Program-made: the position numbers and the translations under genes
Shown here: positions 1 through 8,583 of the stretch, piece by piece
Numbering within the stretch: position 1 is the first letter of the stretch
Layout of the letters: every line of letters starts with the position of its first letter
Notes under the pieces: model-generated
The model's input: only the letters and a program-made list of their open reading frames with translations
Told to the model about the DNA's origin: nothing
Database searches by the model: none
Source of the DNA: Streptomyces rubiginosohelvolus
GTDB taxonomy: Bacteria; Actinomycetota; Actinomycetes; Streptomycetales; Streptomycetaceae
Direction of reading: 5' to 3'
DNA length: 64,000 nucleotides
Assembly: GCF_014649875.1 (NCBI RefSeq)
Contig: NZ_BMTW01000006.1
Span: forward strand, 62,001 to 126,000

Positions 1-600
1 CCGGCCGACCCCGCCGACCACGAACGCGTCCTCGGGGATCTCCAGCGCGCCCCGGACCTCCGCCCGCCGCCGTGCGTCGAAGCGGAACCGGTCCGCGTCG
101 ATGCCGTTGGGCACCAGCCTGATCCGGTCGGCGGGCACCCCCCAGTCCCGCAGCCGCCCGGCCACGGTGGAGGAGACGGCGACGGTCGCCGCGCCGAGGC
201 GTTCGGTGGAGAGGTAGAGGGCGCGGATGGAGCGGGTGAGGGGGCGGCCCTCGATCTCGGCCCGCCCCAGGGAGTGTTCGGTCGCCACGGTGGCCCGCGT
301 CCCCGCGAGGCGCGCCGCGATCCTGCCGTACACACAGGCCCGGTAGAGATGCGTGTGGACCAGGTCGTAGCGGCCGTCCCGGATCAGCCGGGCGAGGCGT
401 CCGACGGCCGACAGGTCCCGGTTGCCGCGCATCCCGAGGTGCGTCACCCGGACCCCGTCGGACCGCAGCTCCTCGGCCACCGCCCCCGGGTTGGTCAGTG
501 TCACCACATCGCACTCCACCGGCAGATGGCGCAACAGCAGCCGCAACTGCCGCTCGGCGCCGCCGACCCCGAGCCCGGTGATGACGTGCAGCGCCCTCAC
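1..600 (-). CDS. Glycosyltransferase family 4, partial (3' end beyond window)
   Basis: The first 200 codons of a GT4-type glycosyltransferase are visible; the rest lies beyond the left edge. The protein opens with a Rossmann-like strand and the loop GLGVGGAERQ, which is typical of GT4 enzymes that use nucleotide sugars. An RLVPNGID motif near residue 170 begins the second lobe. The GTG start overlaps the stop of the deacetylase gene by four bases (GTGA), so the two are translationally coupled. It probably adds a sugar to a polyprenyl-linked repeat unit on the cytoplasmic membrane face. The sugar and acceptor cannot be told from the sequence. Confidence 0.85.
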   Translation of the reverse strand, partial: MRALHVITGLGVGGAERQLRLLLRHLPVECDVVTLTNPGAVAEELRSDGVRVTHLGMRGNRDLSAVGRLARLIRDGRYDLVHTHLYRACVYGRIAARLAGTRATVATEHSLGRAEIEGRPLTRSIRALYLSTERLGAATVAVSSTVAGRLRDWGVPADRIRLVPNGIDADRFRFDARRRAEVRGALEIPEDAFVVGGVGR

Positions 601-1409
601 CGGGGGCCGCCCGCCCGCACCGGCGCCGCGGTCCGCGAGCCCGCACCGGGATGCGCCACCTGCCGCAGCCCGTGCCGCAGGTCCTTCGCCCACAGCCGGA
701 CCCCCCGGTCGGCCTGGCTGATGTGCGTACGGGGCAGGGCGAACCGGCTGAGCAGCGGACCGGGGGTCAGCGCACACGCGTGGCCGTAACCCGCCGAGCG
801 CGCCGCCTGTGTCACCCGGCGGTCGAGGATGCCGTACGGATAGCAGAAGCCCTCCGGGAGCGAGCCCGTGAGGTCGCCGATCAGCTCCCGGCTGTCGCGG
901 GTCTCCCGGCGCAGCTCCTCGTCCGACAGGCCGGTCAGGTCCCGGTGGTACAGGCCGTGCGAGCCGACCTCCATGCCCGCGGCGGCGACCCGCCGGACGC
1001 CCTCGTGGGTGAGCAGTGGCTTGCGCGGGCCCAGCGGATCCCACTCGTTGACTCCTCCGGGCCGGCCCGGCAGGACGTACACCGTCGCCCGGAAGCCGTG
1101 CTTGCGCAGCACCGGCAGCGCTTCGTCGAGGAAGTCCGCGTAGCCGTCGTCGAAGGTCAGCCCGACCAGCCCGCGCCGCTCCGACGCCCCCGTGCGCAGC
1201 AGCTCCGACACGCCCACCCCCGTCAGCCGCCGGCTGCGCAGCCAGGACAGCTGCTCGTCGAGCCGCTCGGGGGAGACGGTGATGCTGTACGGATCGTCGC
1301 TGGGGTCCGTCACCGAGTGGTACGTGAGGATCCACGGCTGACGGCGGGTGTGCGGGCGGAGCCGGGACGAGCGAGCGTCGGCGCGATGTGCCGAGGATTC
1401 AGCGGCCAT
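597..1409 (-). CDS. Polysaccharide deacetylase (NodB domain)
   Basis: This 270-residue protein has a NodB/CE4 fold. TFDDGY at residues 85-90 supplies the catalytic Asp and metal-binding Asp, and SHGLYH at 150-155 supplies the metal-binding His pair. CE4 enzymes remove N-acetyl groups from amino-sugar polymers. ATG at 1409 is preferred over the adjacent upstream TTG because GGAGG lies seven bases before the ATG. The gene overlaps the flippase stop by 11 bases. No signal peptide is evident, so it may act on the lipid-linked intermediate or be exported in an unclear way. Within the operon it is likely to tailor the exopolysaccharide. Confidence 0.85.
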   Translation of the reverse strand: MAAESSAHRADARSSRLRPHTRRQPWILTYHSVTDPSDDPYSITVSPERLDEQLSWLRSRRLTGVGVSELLRTGASERRGLVGLTFDDGYADFLDEALPVLRKHGFRATVYVLPGRPGGVNEWDPLGPRKPLLTHEGVRRVAAAGMEVGSHGLYHRDLTGLSDEELRRETRDSRELIGDLTGSLPEGFCYPYGILDRRVTQAARSAGYGHACALTPGPLLSRFALPRTHISQADRGVRLWAKDLRHGLRQVAHPGAGSRTAAPVRAGGPR

Positions 1410-3117
1410 CAAGGAACCTCCGTCGGGTGAGTGCCAGCAGGGAGACGACCTCGGGCGAGCGCAGGGCGAGGCCGGTGAGGAAGAACACGGCGGGGACGAG
1501 GAGACACCCGGCGGCCAGGCTCAGCACCGGATCGGGGACGAGCGGGGCGCACGCCCAGCCCGCGGCGCCCGCAGCCAGCGACGCCCCGGCGAGCCGGCTC
1601 AGCGAGAGCGCCACGTCCCGGGCCCTGATCGGCACCACCCGGGTGCCGAGGCCCATCAGGAGCAGCAGGGCCGTGGCGCTGATCCCGATCGCGTTGGCGG
1701 TCGCGATGCCGTCCACGCCGAAGCGGTACGTCAGCGCGTACCCGGCCCCCATCGTGACCAGCAGCCCGGTCCCCATCGCGAACGCCGGGAACCAGGTGGG
1801 CCGCCCGGACGAGAAGAACGGCCGGCTCAGCGCGCCGACCAGGCAGTGCCCCAGCAGCCCCAGTGCGTAGACCCGCATGACCTGCGCGGTGGACGCGGTG
1901 TCGGCGGAGTCGAACGCGCCGCGCTGGAAGAGCACTTCGACGATCTGGGGCGCGTACCCGAGGACGACGGCCGTGCCGAGCAGCACCACCATCCCGGCGA
2001 GACCGAGGTCCCGTTCGACCCGCCGCCGGGCCTTCTCGTGCTCCCCGGCGGCCATGGCCTGCGCGACGACCGGGAAGGTCACCGTGCAGATCATCAGCGA
2101 CAGCACCATCGGCATCTGCGCGACCTTCTGCGCGTAGTTCAGATGCGAGATCGCCCCGGCGGGCAGGGTGGAGGCCAGGAACCGCTCCACCAGCACCTGG
2201 GACTGACGGCTCACCACGAACACGACCACCGGGGCCAGCACCGCGAACCCCAGCAGCGGAGCACTCCGCGCCGCCCGCCGCCCCAGCCGCCCGAACCGGG
2301 GCAGCCGAGGCCGGGCGAGCGGCACCAGCCGCAGGAACACGGGCAGTTGGGTCAGGATCATCAGCGCACTGCCCACCGCGACCCCCGCCGCGGCCGCCCG
2401 CACCCCCCACGCCGCGTGCAGGGCCAGCGTCATCCCGATGATGCCGAGGTTGTACGCGACATAGACCCCGGCGGGAGGCAGGAAGCTGCCGTGCGCGCGC
2501 AGCGCGGCGCTGAAGTAGCCGGTGATCCCGAAGGTGAGGACGGTGACCGCGGTCAGCCGGGTGCAGTCCACCGCGAGACGGGGGTCGGCGAGCCCCGGGG
2601 CGAGCACGCCCACCACCCACGGCGCGCCCGCGATGAGCAGGGCCGCGCCGCCGGAGAGCAGCAGGAACAGCCGGGGGAGCGTGGCCGCCACCAGTTCCCG
2701 TACGGGGTCGGCGCCTCCCTCGGTCTCACCGGAGGCGCGACGGGTGAGGGCGAGGCTGAACGCCGGGACCAGGAGGAGCGCCATCCCGTCCTCGATCAGC
2801 AGCGTCGCCGCCATCTCGGGCACGGTCCAGGCGATCAGGAACGCGTCGCTGGCGTCGCTCGCCCCGAAGTAGCGGGCGATGGCCTGGTCCCGCACCAGGC
2901 CGAGGACGGCAGCCAGCACGGTCAGCACCGCCGTGCCCGCCGCCGCCCGGGCGAGGAAGGCGCCGAGCCGGGGCGCCTCGCCGCTCGCCGTCTCGGGTGA
3001 GCCGCAGGGGGACCGGGGCCCTTCCGGTCCTGACCCCGGCGCCGGGAGCAGCGTAGGGCCCGCCGCCGCGTTCGCCGGACGCGCCTCGGCCTCCGTGCCC
3101 GTACCCGTCTCGCTCAT
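1399..3117 (-). CDS. MurJ/MVF-type lipid-linked oligosaccharide flippase
   Basis: This 572-residue integral membrane protein has about 14 hydrophobic segments after a Pro/Gly/Glu-rich cytoplasmic N-terminus. The family signature LGLVRDQAIARYFGASDASD follows the first membrane segment and is typical of MurJ-like MOP-superfamily flippases. Lying between a polymerase-like gene and sugar-transfer genes, it most likely flips an undecaprenyl-linked repeat unit in a Wzx-like role. It is less likely to be the housekeeping lipid II flippase. Its ATG overlaps the stop of the O-antigen-ligase-like gene (ATGA, 3114-3117). Confidence 0.85.
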   Translation of the reverse strand: MSETGTGTEAEARPANAAAGPTLLPAPGSGPEGPRSPCGSPETASGEAPRLGAFLARAAAGTAVLTVLAAVLGLVRDQAIARYFGASDASDAFLIAWTVPEMAATLLIEDGMALLLVPAFSLALTRRASGETEGGADPVRELVAATLPRLFLLLSGGAALLIAGAPWVVGVLAPGLADPRLAVDCTRLTAVTVLTFGITGYFSAALRAHGSFLPPAGVYVAYNLGIIGMTLALHAAWGVRAAAAGVAVGSALMILTQLPVFLRLVPLARPRLPRFGRLGRRAARSAPLLGFAVLAPVVVFVVSRQSQVLVERFLASTLPAGAISHLNYAQKVAQMPMVLSLMICTVTFPVVAQAMAAGEHEKARRRVERDLGLAGMVVLLGTAVVLGYAPQIVEVLFQRGAFDSADTASTAQVMRVYALGLLGHCLVGALSRPFFSSGRPTWFPAFAMGTGLLVTMGAGYALTYRFGVDGIATANAIGISATALLLLMGLGTRVVPIRARDVALSLSRLAGASLAAGAAGWACAPLVPDPVLSLAAGCLLVPAVFFLTGLALRSPEVVSLLALTRRRFLDGR

Positions 3118-4472
3118 GCGGCGCCCACCCGGTCCGGCTCGGCCAGCGCCCACCAGGCGGCCAGCCCCAGCACGACACCGCTGAGCACCGTGGTGGGCCC
3201 GCCGATGTCCGCGTACAGGAAGTTGACGCTCTGCCAGGTGATCAGGGCAACCGCCACCAGACCGCAGTCCAGCGCGGCGCCCCCGCGCGAGCGGGCGAGC
3301 CACAGCCGGCGGATCGCGCCGACCAGGATCGCCGCCCAGCTCCCGACCAGCGCGGTCAGCCCGATGAGGCCCTGCTCGCCGAGGACGAGGAGATACATGT
3401 TGTGCGGGGAGAGGAGGGCCTGCCGGCGGAACTGCTGGCCCGCCCCGGCGGTGTCGCTGCCCGACGAGAGCCCGATCGAGGCGTGCCCGTCGCGGTGGTC
3501 GGGGAAGCCCTTGAGGCCGACCCCGGCGGCCGGCTGCTCGCGCCACATCGCACCCGCCGCGCTCCACATCGCGTACCGGTCGCTGACCGACCGGTCCGGG
3601 GTGCTGGTCACCCGGGTCACGCTGGCGGCCCGGTCCGCGATCATCTCGGAGCCGATGCCGAACCCGCCGACCAGCACCACGCCCGCCGCGCCCAGCACGG
3701 CCAGCGAGGTCAGCGCCGGCCGCCGCCCGCTCAGCGCCAGGGCGACGAGCACCGCGGCGGCCGTGGCGATCCACACGCCCCGGCTGAACGACAGCGTCAG
3801 CGGCACGATCAGGACGACGGCGAGGACGGCGGCGCACGGCCGCAGCCAGGCCGGGGCGCTCCTGGGCGTGCGCAGGGCGCAGGCCGCAGCGGCGAGCAGC
3901 CCGTAGGCGACGACGGTCGCCATCCCCATGACGTCGCTGGGCCCGAAGGTGCCGACCGCCCGGACGTCCTCGCCCATGTACGAGGCCCCGGTCCCGGTGA
4001 CGTACTGATGGACGCCCGTGACGCCCTGGACGACCGCCAGGAGGACCAGCGAACCGGCGACGATCCGGAATCCGTACGCGTCCCTGAGCAGCAGGAACAC
4101 CGCGGCCGGGACCAGGACGAAGACCTGGAGGTAGCGCACGAGCCCCGGCAGGGCGGCCGCCGGGTCCGCCGCGGTGACCGTGGCCACCGCGAAGCCCACC
4201 GCGGGCAGGCCCAGGACCAGCGCGGCGGTGGCGCTCAGCGGCCGCTGCCGCAGATACAGCAGCCGCCCCACGCACACCAGCACCGCGATCCCCGAGGCCA
4301 CGTCGGCCGGGCCGCCTCCGCCGGACGTCCCGTACGGGAGGGCGGGCAGCAGGACGGTCGCGACCAGCGGCAGCAGCGGCCAACGGCCACGCCAGGCGGC
4401 CCAGGGGGAGCGGGCGACGGCGCGCGGCTCGGCCGTCGGAGACGGCACGGGCGGGGTCAGGACAGCGGTCAT
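3114..4472 (-). CDS. O-antigen ligase/polymerase-like membrane protein
   Basis: This protein of 452 residues is very hydrophobic, with roughly 11-12 membrane spans. A large periplasmic-type loop (about residues 260-350) holds GVGLKGFPDHRDGH and LLSPHNMYLLVLGEQGLIGL, which resembles the Wzy_C / O-antigen ligase domain with its conserved loop His. Family members join polyprenyl-linked glycans by polymerisation or ligation outside the membrane. ATG 4472 starts two bases after the stop of the sugar phosphotransferase gene. I infer a polymerase role because a flippase gene follows directly. Which substrate it uses is unknown. Confidence 0.75.
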   Translation of the reverse strand: MTAVLTPPVPSPTAEPRAVARSPWAAWRGRWPLLPLVATVLLPALPYGTSGGGGPADVASGIAVLVCVGRLLYLRQRPLSATAALVLGLPAVGFAVATVTAADPAAALPGLVRYLQVFVLVPAAVFLLLRDAYGFRIVAGSLVLLAVVQGVTGVHQYVTGTGASYMGEDVRAVGTFGPSDVMGMATVVAYGLLAAAACALRTPRSAPAWLRPCAAVLAVVLIVPLTLSFSRGVWIATAAAVLVALALSGRRPALTSLAVLGAAGVVLVGGFGIGSEMIADRAASVTRVTSTPDRSVSDRYAMWSAAGAMWREQPAAGVGLKGFPDHRDGHASIGLSSGSDTAGAGQQFRRQALLSPHNMYLLVLGEQGLIGLTALVGSWAAILVGAIRRLWLARSRGGAALDCGLVAVALITWQSVNFLYADIGGPTTVLSGVVLGLAAWWALAEPDRVGAA

Positions 4473-4474
4473 GA

Positions 4475-5956
4475 TCAGCTGCCTCCGAGCCGGAACAGGG
4501 AGCCCGCAGTCCGCGCCAGCACGCACGCGTCCTGCCACAGCGACCAGGTCTCGATGTAGTGGTTGTCGAAGCGGGCCCGCTCCTCGATCGAGGTGTCGCC
4601 GCGCAACCCGTTCACCTGGGCCAGACCCGTGATGCCCACGGGCATCCGGTGGCGGGCCTGGTAGCCGGGATGGGCACGGCTGAACTGCGCCACGAAGAAG
4701 GGGCGTTCGGGGCGCGGGCCGACCATGCTCATATCGCCGCGCAGGACGTTCCACAGCTGTGGCAGCTCGTCGAGGGACGTCCGGCGCAGCAGGCGGCCGA
4801 CCCGGCTCAGCCGCCCGTCGGACGCGACGTTCCAGCGGGTGGCCGACTCCTGGACGTCGGCGGGCCGCAGCGTACGGAACTTCAGCAGGACGAAGGGGCG
4901 TCCGTGCCGTCCGACGCGCTCCTGCCGGAAGATCACGCCCGGCCCGTCGGAGAGCCGCACGGCCAGGGCGCAGACCGCCATCACCGGGGCCGCCAGCACC
5001 AGCCCGACCGCGGCCAGGGCGGCGTCCATCGCCCGCTTCACCCCGTGCCCGAGGGGACGGTCGGTCCCGTCGCGCAACGGCTGGGCGATGAACCCCCACA
5101 GATGGTCGGGCCTGCCGCCCGCCGGGGTCCCCGCGACGGCGCCGGGCCCGGTGATCAGCCACACCCGGCAGCCGTGCCCGGTGAGCAGGGTGAAGAGAGC
5201 GGCGCCGTCCGGGGTGGCCTCGGGCGGTGCCGTGAACACCGCGTGCCGCACACTGTTCTGCACCACGGCCCGCCCCACCTCCTGGGGCGAGGCCAGGACC
5301 GGCAGCGGCACGGCGTCGGAACCCGTCACCTGCTGCTCGTCACCGTCAGCCGGAGCGGCGACCAGGCCGACCGGCCGCAGTCCGTACGCCGGGTGGTCGT
5401 ACAGCGCGGCCGTCACCTGACGGGCCGTCGGTCCCTGGCCCACGACCAGCGTCGACTGCGGGCGGCGCACGGCTGCCCGCCGCCGCGCCCGGTGGACCGC
5501 CGCGCGCCCGGCACAGGTCAGCGCGGTCTGCGTACCGGCCCCGTAGGCCAGCACCGCCCAGCCGAACCCCTGCTGCGGGGCCCAGGCGTCCAGCACCTCC
5601 ATCGTCACGTACCACTGGAGGAGGGTGAGACCGAGGAGCGCGGGCAGGTCGGAGAGGACCGAGGGGGACAACCGCATCCGGTACAGGCCGCGCCAGGCGA
5701 ACAGCAGCACCTGCGCCACCGCCTGGACGGCCATCAGCAGCCAGGGCCACGCGACCGGGACCACCAGGGCGAACGTCACGGCCGGGGCCAGGGCGTCCAC
5801 GCACAGGAGCGGGACGGGACGGCCGTACCGGACGGCCCGGCGCTCACCCGGCCGCGCCTGCGCACCGCCGCCGCTTCTTCGCGGCGGATGAACCGTGTGA
5901 GCCTGCACGGCTGTTGCCTGGCCGGCTCCGGGAACCGGTGCACTCTCCATCGTCAT
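4475..5956 (-). CDS. Polyprenyl-phosphate sugar phosphotransferase (exopolysaccharide initiating enzyme)
   Basis: This 493-residue protein has N-terminal membrane spans, a central CoA-binding-like (Rossmann) region around residues 160-260, and a C-terminal bacterial sugar transferase domain. That domain starts near KRAMDAALAAVGL and contains FRQERVGRHGRPF, LLKFRT, SLDELPQLWNVL and MVGPRP. This is the WbaP/CpsE layout: it transfers a sugar-1-phosphate to undecaprenyl phosphate and starts the repeat unit. ATG 5956 overlaps the stop of the upstream glycosyltransferase (ATGA). A second ATG two codons later is possible. It identifies the operon as a lipid-linked exopolysaccharide pathway. Confidence 0.9.
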   Translation of the reverse strand: MTMESAPVPGAGQATAVQAHTVHPPRRSGGGAQARPGERRAVRYGRPVPLLCVDALAPAVTFALVVPVAWPWLLMAVQAVAQVLLFAWRGLYRMRLSPSVLSDLPALLGLTLLQWYVTMEVLDAWAPQQGFGWAVLAYGAGTQTALTCAGRAAVHRARRRAAVRRPQSTLVVGQGPTARQVTAALYDHPAYGLRPVGLVAAPADGDEQQVTGSDAVPLPVLASPQEVGRAVVQNSVRHAVFTAPPEATPDGAALFTLLTGHGCRVWLITGPGAVAGTPAGGRPDHLWGFIAQPLRDGTDRPLGHGVKRAMDAALAAVGLVLAAPVMAVCALAVRLSDGPGVIFRQERVGRHGRPFVLLKFRTLRPADVQESATRWNVASDGRLSRVGRLLRRTSLDELPQLWNVLRGDMSMVGPRPERPFFVAQFSRAHPGYQARHRMPVGITGLAQVNGLRGDTSIEERARFDNHYIETWSLWQDACVLARTAGSLFRLGGS

Positions 5957-7119
5957 CGCTCGGTGCGCTTCCTCGTCGTGGGGCCGGACATGGAGACAAG
6001 TTCCTGGTAGAGACCGGCAACCGCCCCCGCGGTCCGTCGGACGTCGAAGGCCGCCCGGGTGTGGCGCAGGGCCCGGCGGGACACCGCCTCGCGCAGGTCC
6101 GGGTCGGTGAGCAGGGTGGTCAGGGCGGCGGCCAGGGCCGCCGGATCCTCCGGTGGTACGAGACAGTGGTCCTCGTGGCCGGGCGGCAGGCTCTCGCGTG
6201 CGCCGTTCACATCGGTGAGGACGACGGCGCGTCCGCAGGCCATCGCCTCCAGCGGGGCCAGGGCCATGCCTTCCCAGCGGGAGGGCAGGACGAGGACGTC
6301 CGCCGCGTGGATCCACGGCCGCACGTCCTCGCAGGCCCCGGTGAACAGCACGCCCGGCGGGGCCGACGCCTCAAGATCCTCCCGGTCGGGCCCGTCGCCC
6401 ACCAGGACCAGCCGGGCCCCCGGCACCGCCATCCGGCGCCAGGCCCGGAGCAGGACGTCCTGGCCCTTCTGCCGGGTGAGGCGGCCGACGCAGACGACCA
6501 GCGGGGTGTCCACGGCGACTCCCTCCAGTAAGGGCAGGGAAGCGCGGGCCTCCGCCCGGACCGTGTGGCCGCCGGGGCGGAACCGGTCGAGGTCGATGCC
6601 GTTGTGGATGACCGACCAGCGGGCGGCGATGCCCGCCTCCTCCCCGGTACGGCGCTCCGACTCGCTGACGCACAGGATGTGATCGGCCCAGCGCGCGCCG
6701 AACCGCTCCCAGCCGAGCGCGAGTTCCGCGGTGCGTCCGCCGACGGCCTCGAACGACCAGGCGTGCGGCTGGAACACCGTGGGGACCCGGCCGCGTACCG
6801 CGATCCGGCCGGCGAGGCCCGCCTTGGCGCTGTGGGCGTGCACCACGTGCGGGCGGCTCGCGCGGACGATCCGGCGCGCGGCCGCGACCTCACCGGCCAG
6901 CCGGGGCCCGGGGGAACGGGTCGCGGCCCAGCCGTGGACCTCGGCACCCGCTGCCGCCGCCCCGAGAGCCAGCGGGCTCCCGGGGGGACAGGCCACCACG
7001 GGACGCAGTCCGGCGCCGGCCTGGGCCCTGACGAGATCGGTGACGACCCGGGCCACTCCGCCGTCCACGGGCTGAACCACATGAAGGACCGTCAATTGTC
7101 TTTGTGGAGTACGACGCAT
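5953..7119 (-). CDS. Glycosyltransferase family 4
   Basis: This is a 388-residue GT-B enzyme and the first gene of the leftward operon. The N-lobe contains HVVHAHSAKAGLAGR. The C-lobe contains VIHNGIDLDRF, VVCVGRLTRQKGQD and the GT4 EX7E-type signature in PSRWEGMALAPLEAMACG. Such enzymes add sugars with retention of configuration. ATG 7119 is chosen because homologous sequence begins at LTVLHVVQ just after it. Upstream in-frame codons lack family character, and no strong ribosome-binding site is visible, so a GTG three codons upstream is also possible. The AT-richer DNA upstream probably carries the operon promoter. Confidence 0.88.
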   Translation of the reverse strand: MRRTPQRQLTVLHVVQPVDGGVARVVTDLVRAQAGAGLRPVVACPPGSPLALGAAAAGAEVHGWAATRSPGPRLAGEVAAARRIVRASRPHVVHAHSAKAGLAGRIAVRGRVPTVFQPHAWSFEAVGGRTAELALGWERFGARWADHILCVSESERRTGEEAGIAARWSVIHNGIDLDRFRPGGHTVRAEARASLPLLEGVAVDTPLVVCVGRLTRQKGQDVLLRAWRRMAVPGARLVLVGDGPDREDLEASAPPGVLFTGACEDVRPWIHAADVLVLPSRWEGMALAPLEAMACGRAVVLTDVNGARESLPPGHEDHCLVPPEDPAALAAALTTLLTDPDLREAVSRRALRHTRAAFDVRRTAGAVAGLYQELVSMSGPTTRKRTER

Positions 7120-7533
7120 GTGCAGCACGCACGGCTCTCTTCGCTCAATACGGTGAGTAAAGCCGAGGTGCACTTTGGCAGATATGTGGCGAAATGGTGC
7201 GCGTGACTCGCTCATACGACCACATGGGGATTGCGCTTCCGAGTAGGCCGTCCGGGTGGTCGCGCGGCAGACAGGCGCAGGCCGGGGTGGACTTCGCGGG
7301 CCGGTGGCGAAAGGGCTGTCGGGGGTCCCGCGCGGGGAATGGGCCGGATGTTCCGTGCGGCGTCAGCCGGTTATACCGTCATCCTTTTCCGGGAAAGCCC
7401 ACACCGCCGAACGCCGCACCGGATGGCGGCACCATCCATCGGTGCCGTCGCCGAAATGCCTGGAGCGCCCCGGACGGTGTCCGGGGGCGCTCCAGGCAAT
7501 GGGTCGGCCGGTGCGGTCACTGAGGCACGGGCC
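7120..7533. other. Intergenic region between exopolysaccharide operon and polyprenyl synthase
   Basis: This 414-base stretch has no convincing gene. The part next to the glycosyltransferase start (about 7120-7230) is less GC-rich than the surroundings and is the likely promoter region of the leftward operon. The far end holds a strong hairpin, listed separately. I see no clear -35/-10 pair or operator palindrome in the middle. Confidence 0.5.
7456..7499 (-). terminator. Rho-independent-type hairpin after polyprenyl synthase
   Basis: Two arms of 19-20 bases (starting TGCCTGGAGCG and ending CGCTCCAGGCA) pair with a single bulged C and a short loop. The hairpin lies 35 bases beyond the stop of the minus-strand polyprenyl synthase gene and so probably ends its transcript. 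Confidence 0.75.
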
Positions 7534-8583
7534 TCAGCCGGTGCGGTCCACGAGATACGGGATCAGCGTGAGCAGATCCCCTCGGGCCTCCTCGGCGAGC
7601 GGCACCCGGTCCAGACAGGCGTGGGCCGCGGCCAGGTGCTCGTGCGCCTCGGCGATCGTGGCCTCTCGCCCGCCCGCCTCGTCGATCAGCTCCGCGGCAC
7701 GCCGCGCCGCCGCGTCGTCGAGCGGCCCGGCGGAGGTGAGCAGCGCGTCGAGACGCCTGGCCGCCGGGTGGTCGGCGGACAGCGCCGCGAGCACCGGGTA
7801 CGTCTTCTTGAGCCGCCGCAGATCGCTGTGCACGGGCTTCCCCGTCACCTGCGGATCGCCCCAGATCCCGAGCAGGTCGTCCACCGCCTGGAACGCCACC
7901 CCCACATGCCGCCCCGCCAGGTCCAGCGCCTCGGCGGTGGACGCCGGAGCACCCGCCAGCACCGCCCCCAGGGCGGCCGCGCAGCCGAGCAGGGATCCCG
8001 TCTTGTGGGTGGCCATCGCCCGGTACTCGTGCGGCAGGACCGCCCCGGGCCCGGACCACGGCCGGGACTCGAAGAGCAGGTCCTGCGCCTGACCGTGCAC
8101 CAGATCGCCCAGTGCTCCCGCCAGTTGCCGCACCGCCGCGGGACCGCCCGGCCCCGGGGCCTCCGCCAGGGTGGACACGGCCAGCGCGAACAGGGCGTCC
8201 CCCGCGAGGACCGCCGGGCCGGTGCCGTACGCCTTCCACAGCGTCGGCCGGCGGCGACGGGTCTCGTCGCCGTCCATGATGTCGTCGTGGATCAGCGAGA
8301 AGGTGTGGATCAGCTCGACGGCGACCGCGCCGAGCACCGCGTCCTCCCCGCTGCCGCCCGCGGCCTCCGCGCCGAGCACCGCGAGCGCCTGGCGGACCCC
8401 CTTGCCCTGCGAACCGGGCAGCGGCTCGCCGCCGGTTCCGCGCCAGCCGAGCGAGAAGGCCGCCGTCTCCGCGTGCCAGGGGTGCAGCCGGCCCACCGAC
8501 TCCACCAGGGCCGGGCGCACCAGCTCGCGGCACCGGTCCAGTATCTGCGGCGCGCTCGCCCGGCGGGTCGTGGAGAGCGTCAT
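7534..8583 (-). CDS. Polyprenyl diphosphate synthase
   Basis: This 349-residue trans-isoprenyl diphosphate synthase carries the first Asp-rich motif DDIMD at residues 100-104 and the second, DDLLGIWGD, at 235-243. Both bind Mg-diphosphate. ATHKTGSL near 191-198 is also conserved. The enzyme condenses IPP with an allylic diphosphate; chain length cannot be assigned safely, though geranylgeranyl or longer is typical of this sequence type. ATG overlaps the stop of the TPR gene (ATGA), so the two are coupled. No terpene cyclase, phytoene synthase or quinone gene lies beside it. The product may feed the UbiA enzyme 50 kb away, but that is speculation. Confidence 0.9.
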   Translation of the reverse strand: MTLSTTRRASAPQILDRCRELVRPALVESVGRLHPWHAETAAFSLGWRGTGGEPLPGSQGKGVRQALAVLGAEAAGGSGEDAVLGAVAVELIHTFSLIHDDIMDGDETRRRRPTLWKAYGTGPAVLAGDALFALAVSTLAEAPGPGGPAAVRQLAGALGDLVHGQAQDLLFESRPWSGPGAVLPHEYRAMATHKTGSLLGCAAALGAVLAGAPASTAEALDLAGRHVGVAFQAVDDLLGIWGDPQVTGKPVHSDLRRLKKTYPVLAALSADHPAARRLDALLTSAGPLDDAAARRAAELIDEAGGREATIAEAHEHLAAAHACLDRVPLAEEARGDLLTLIPYLVDRTG

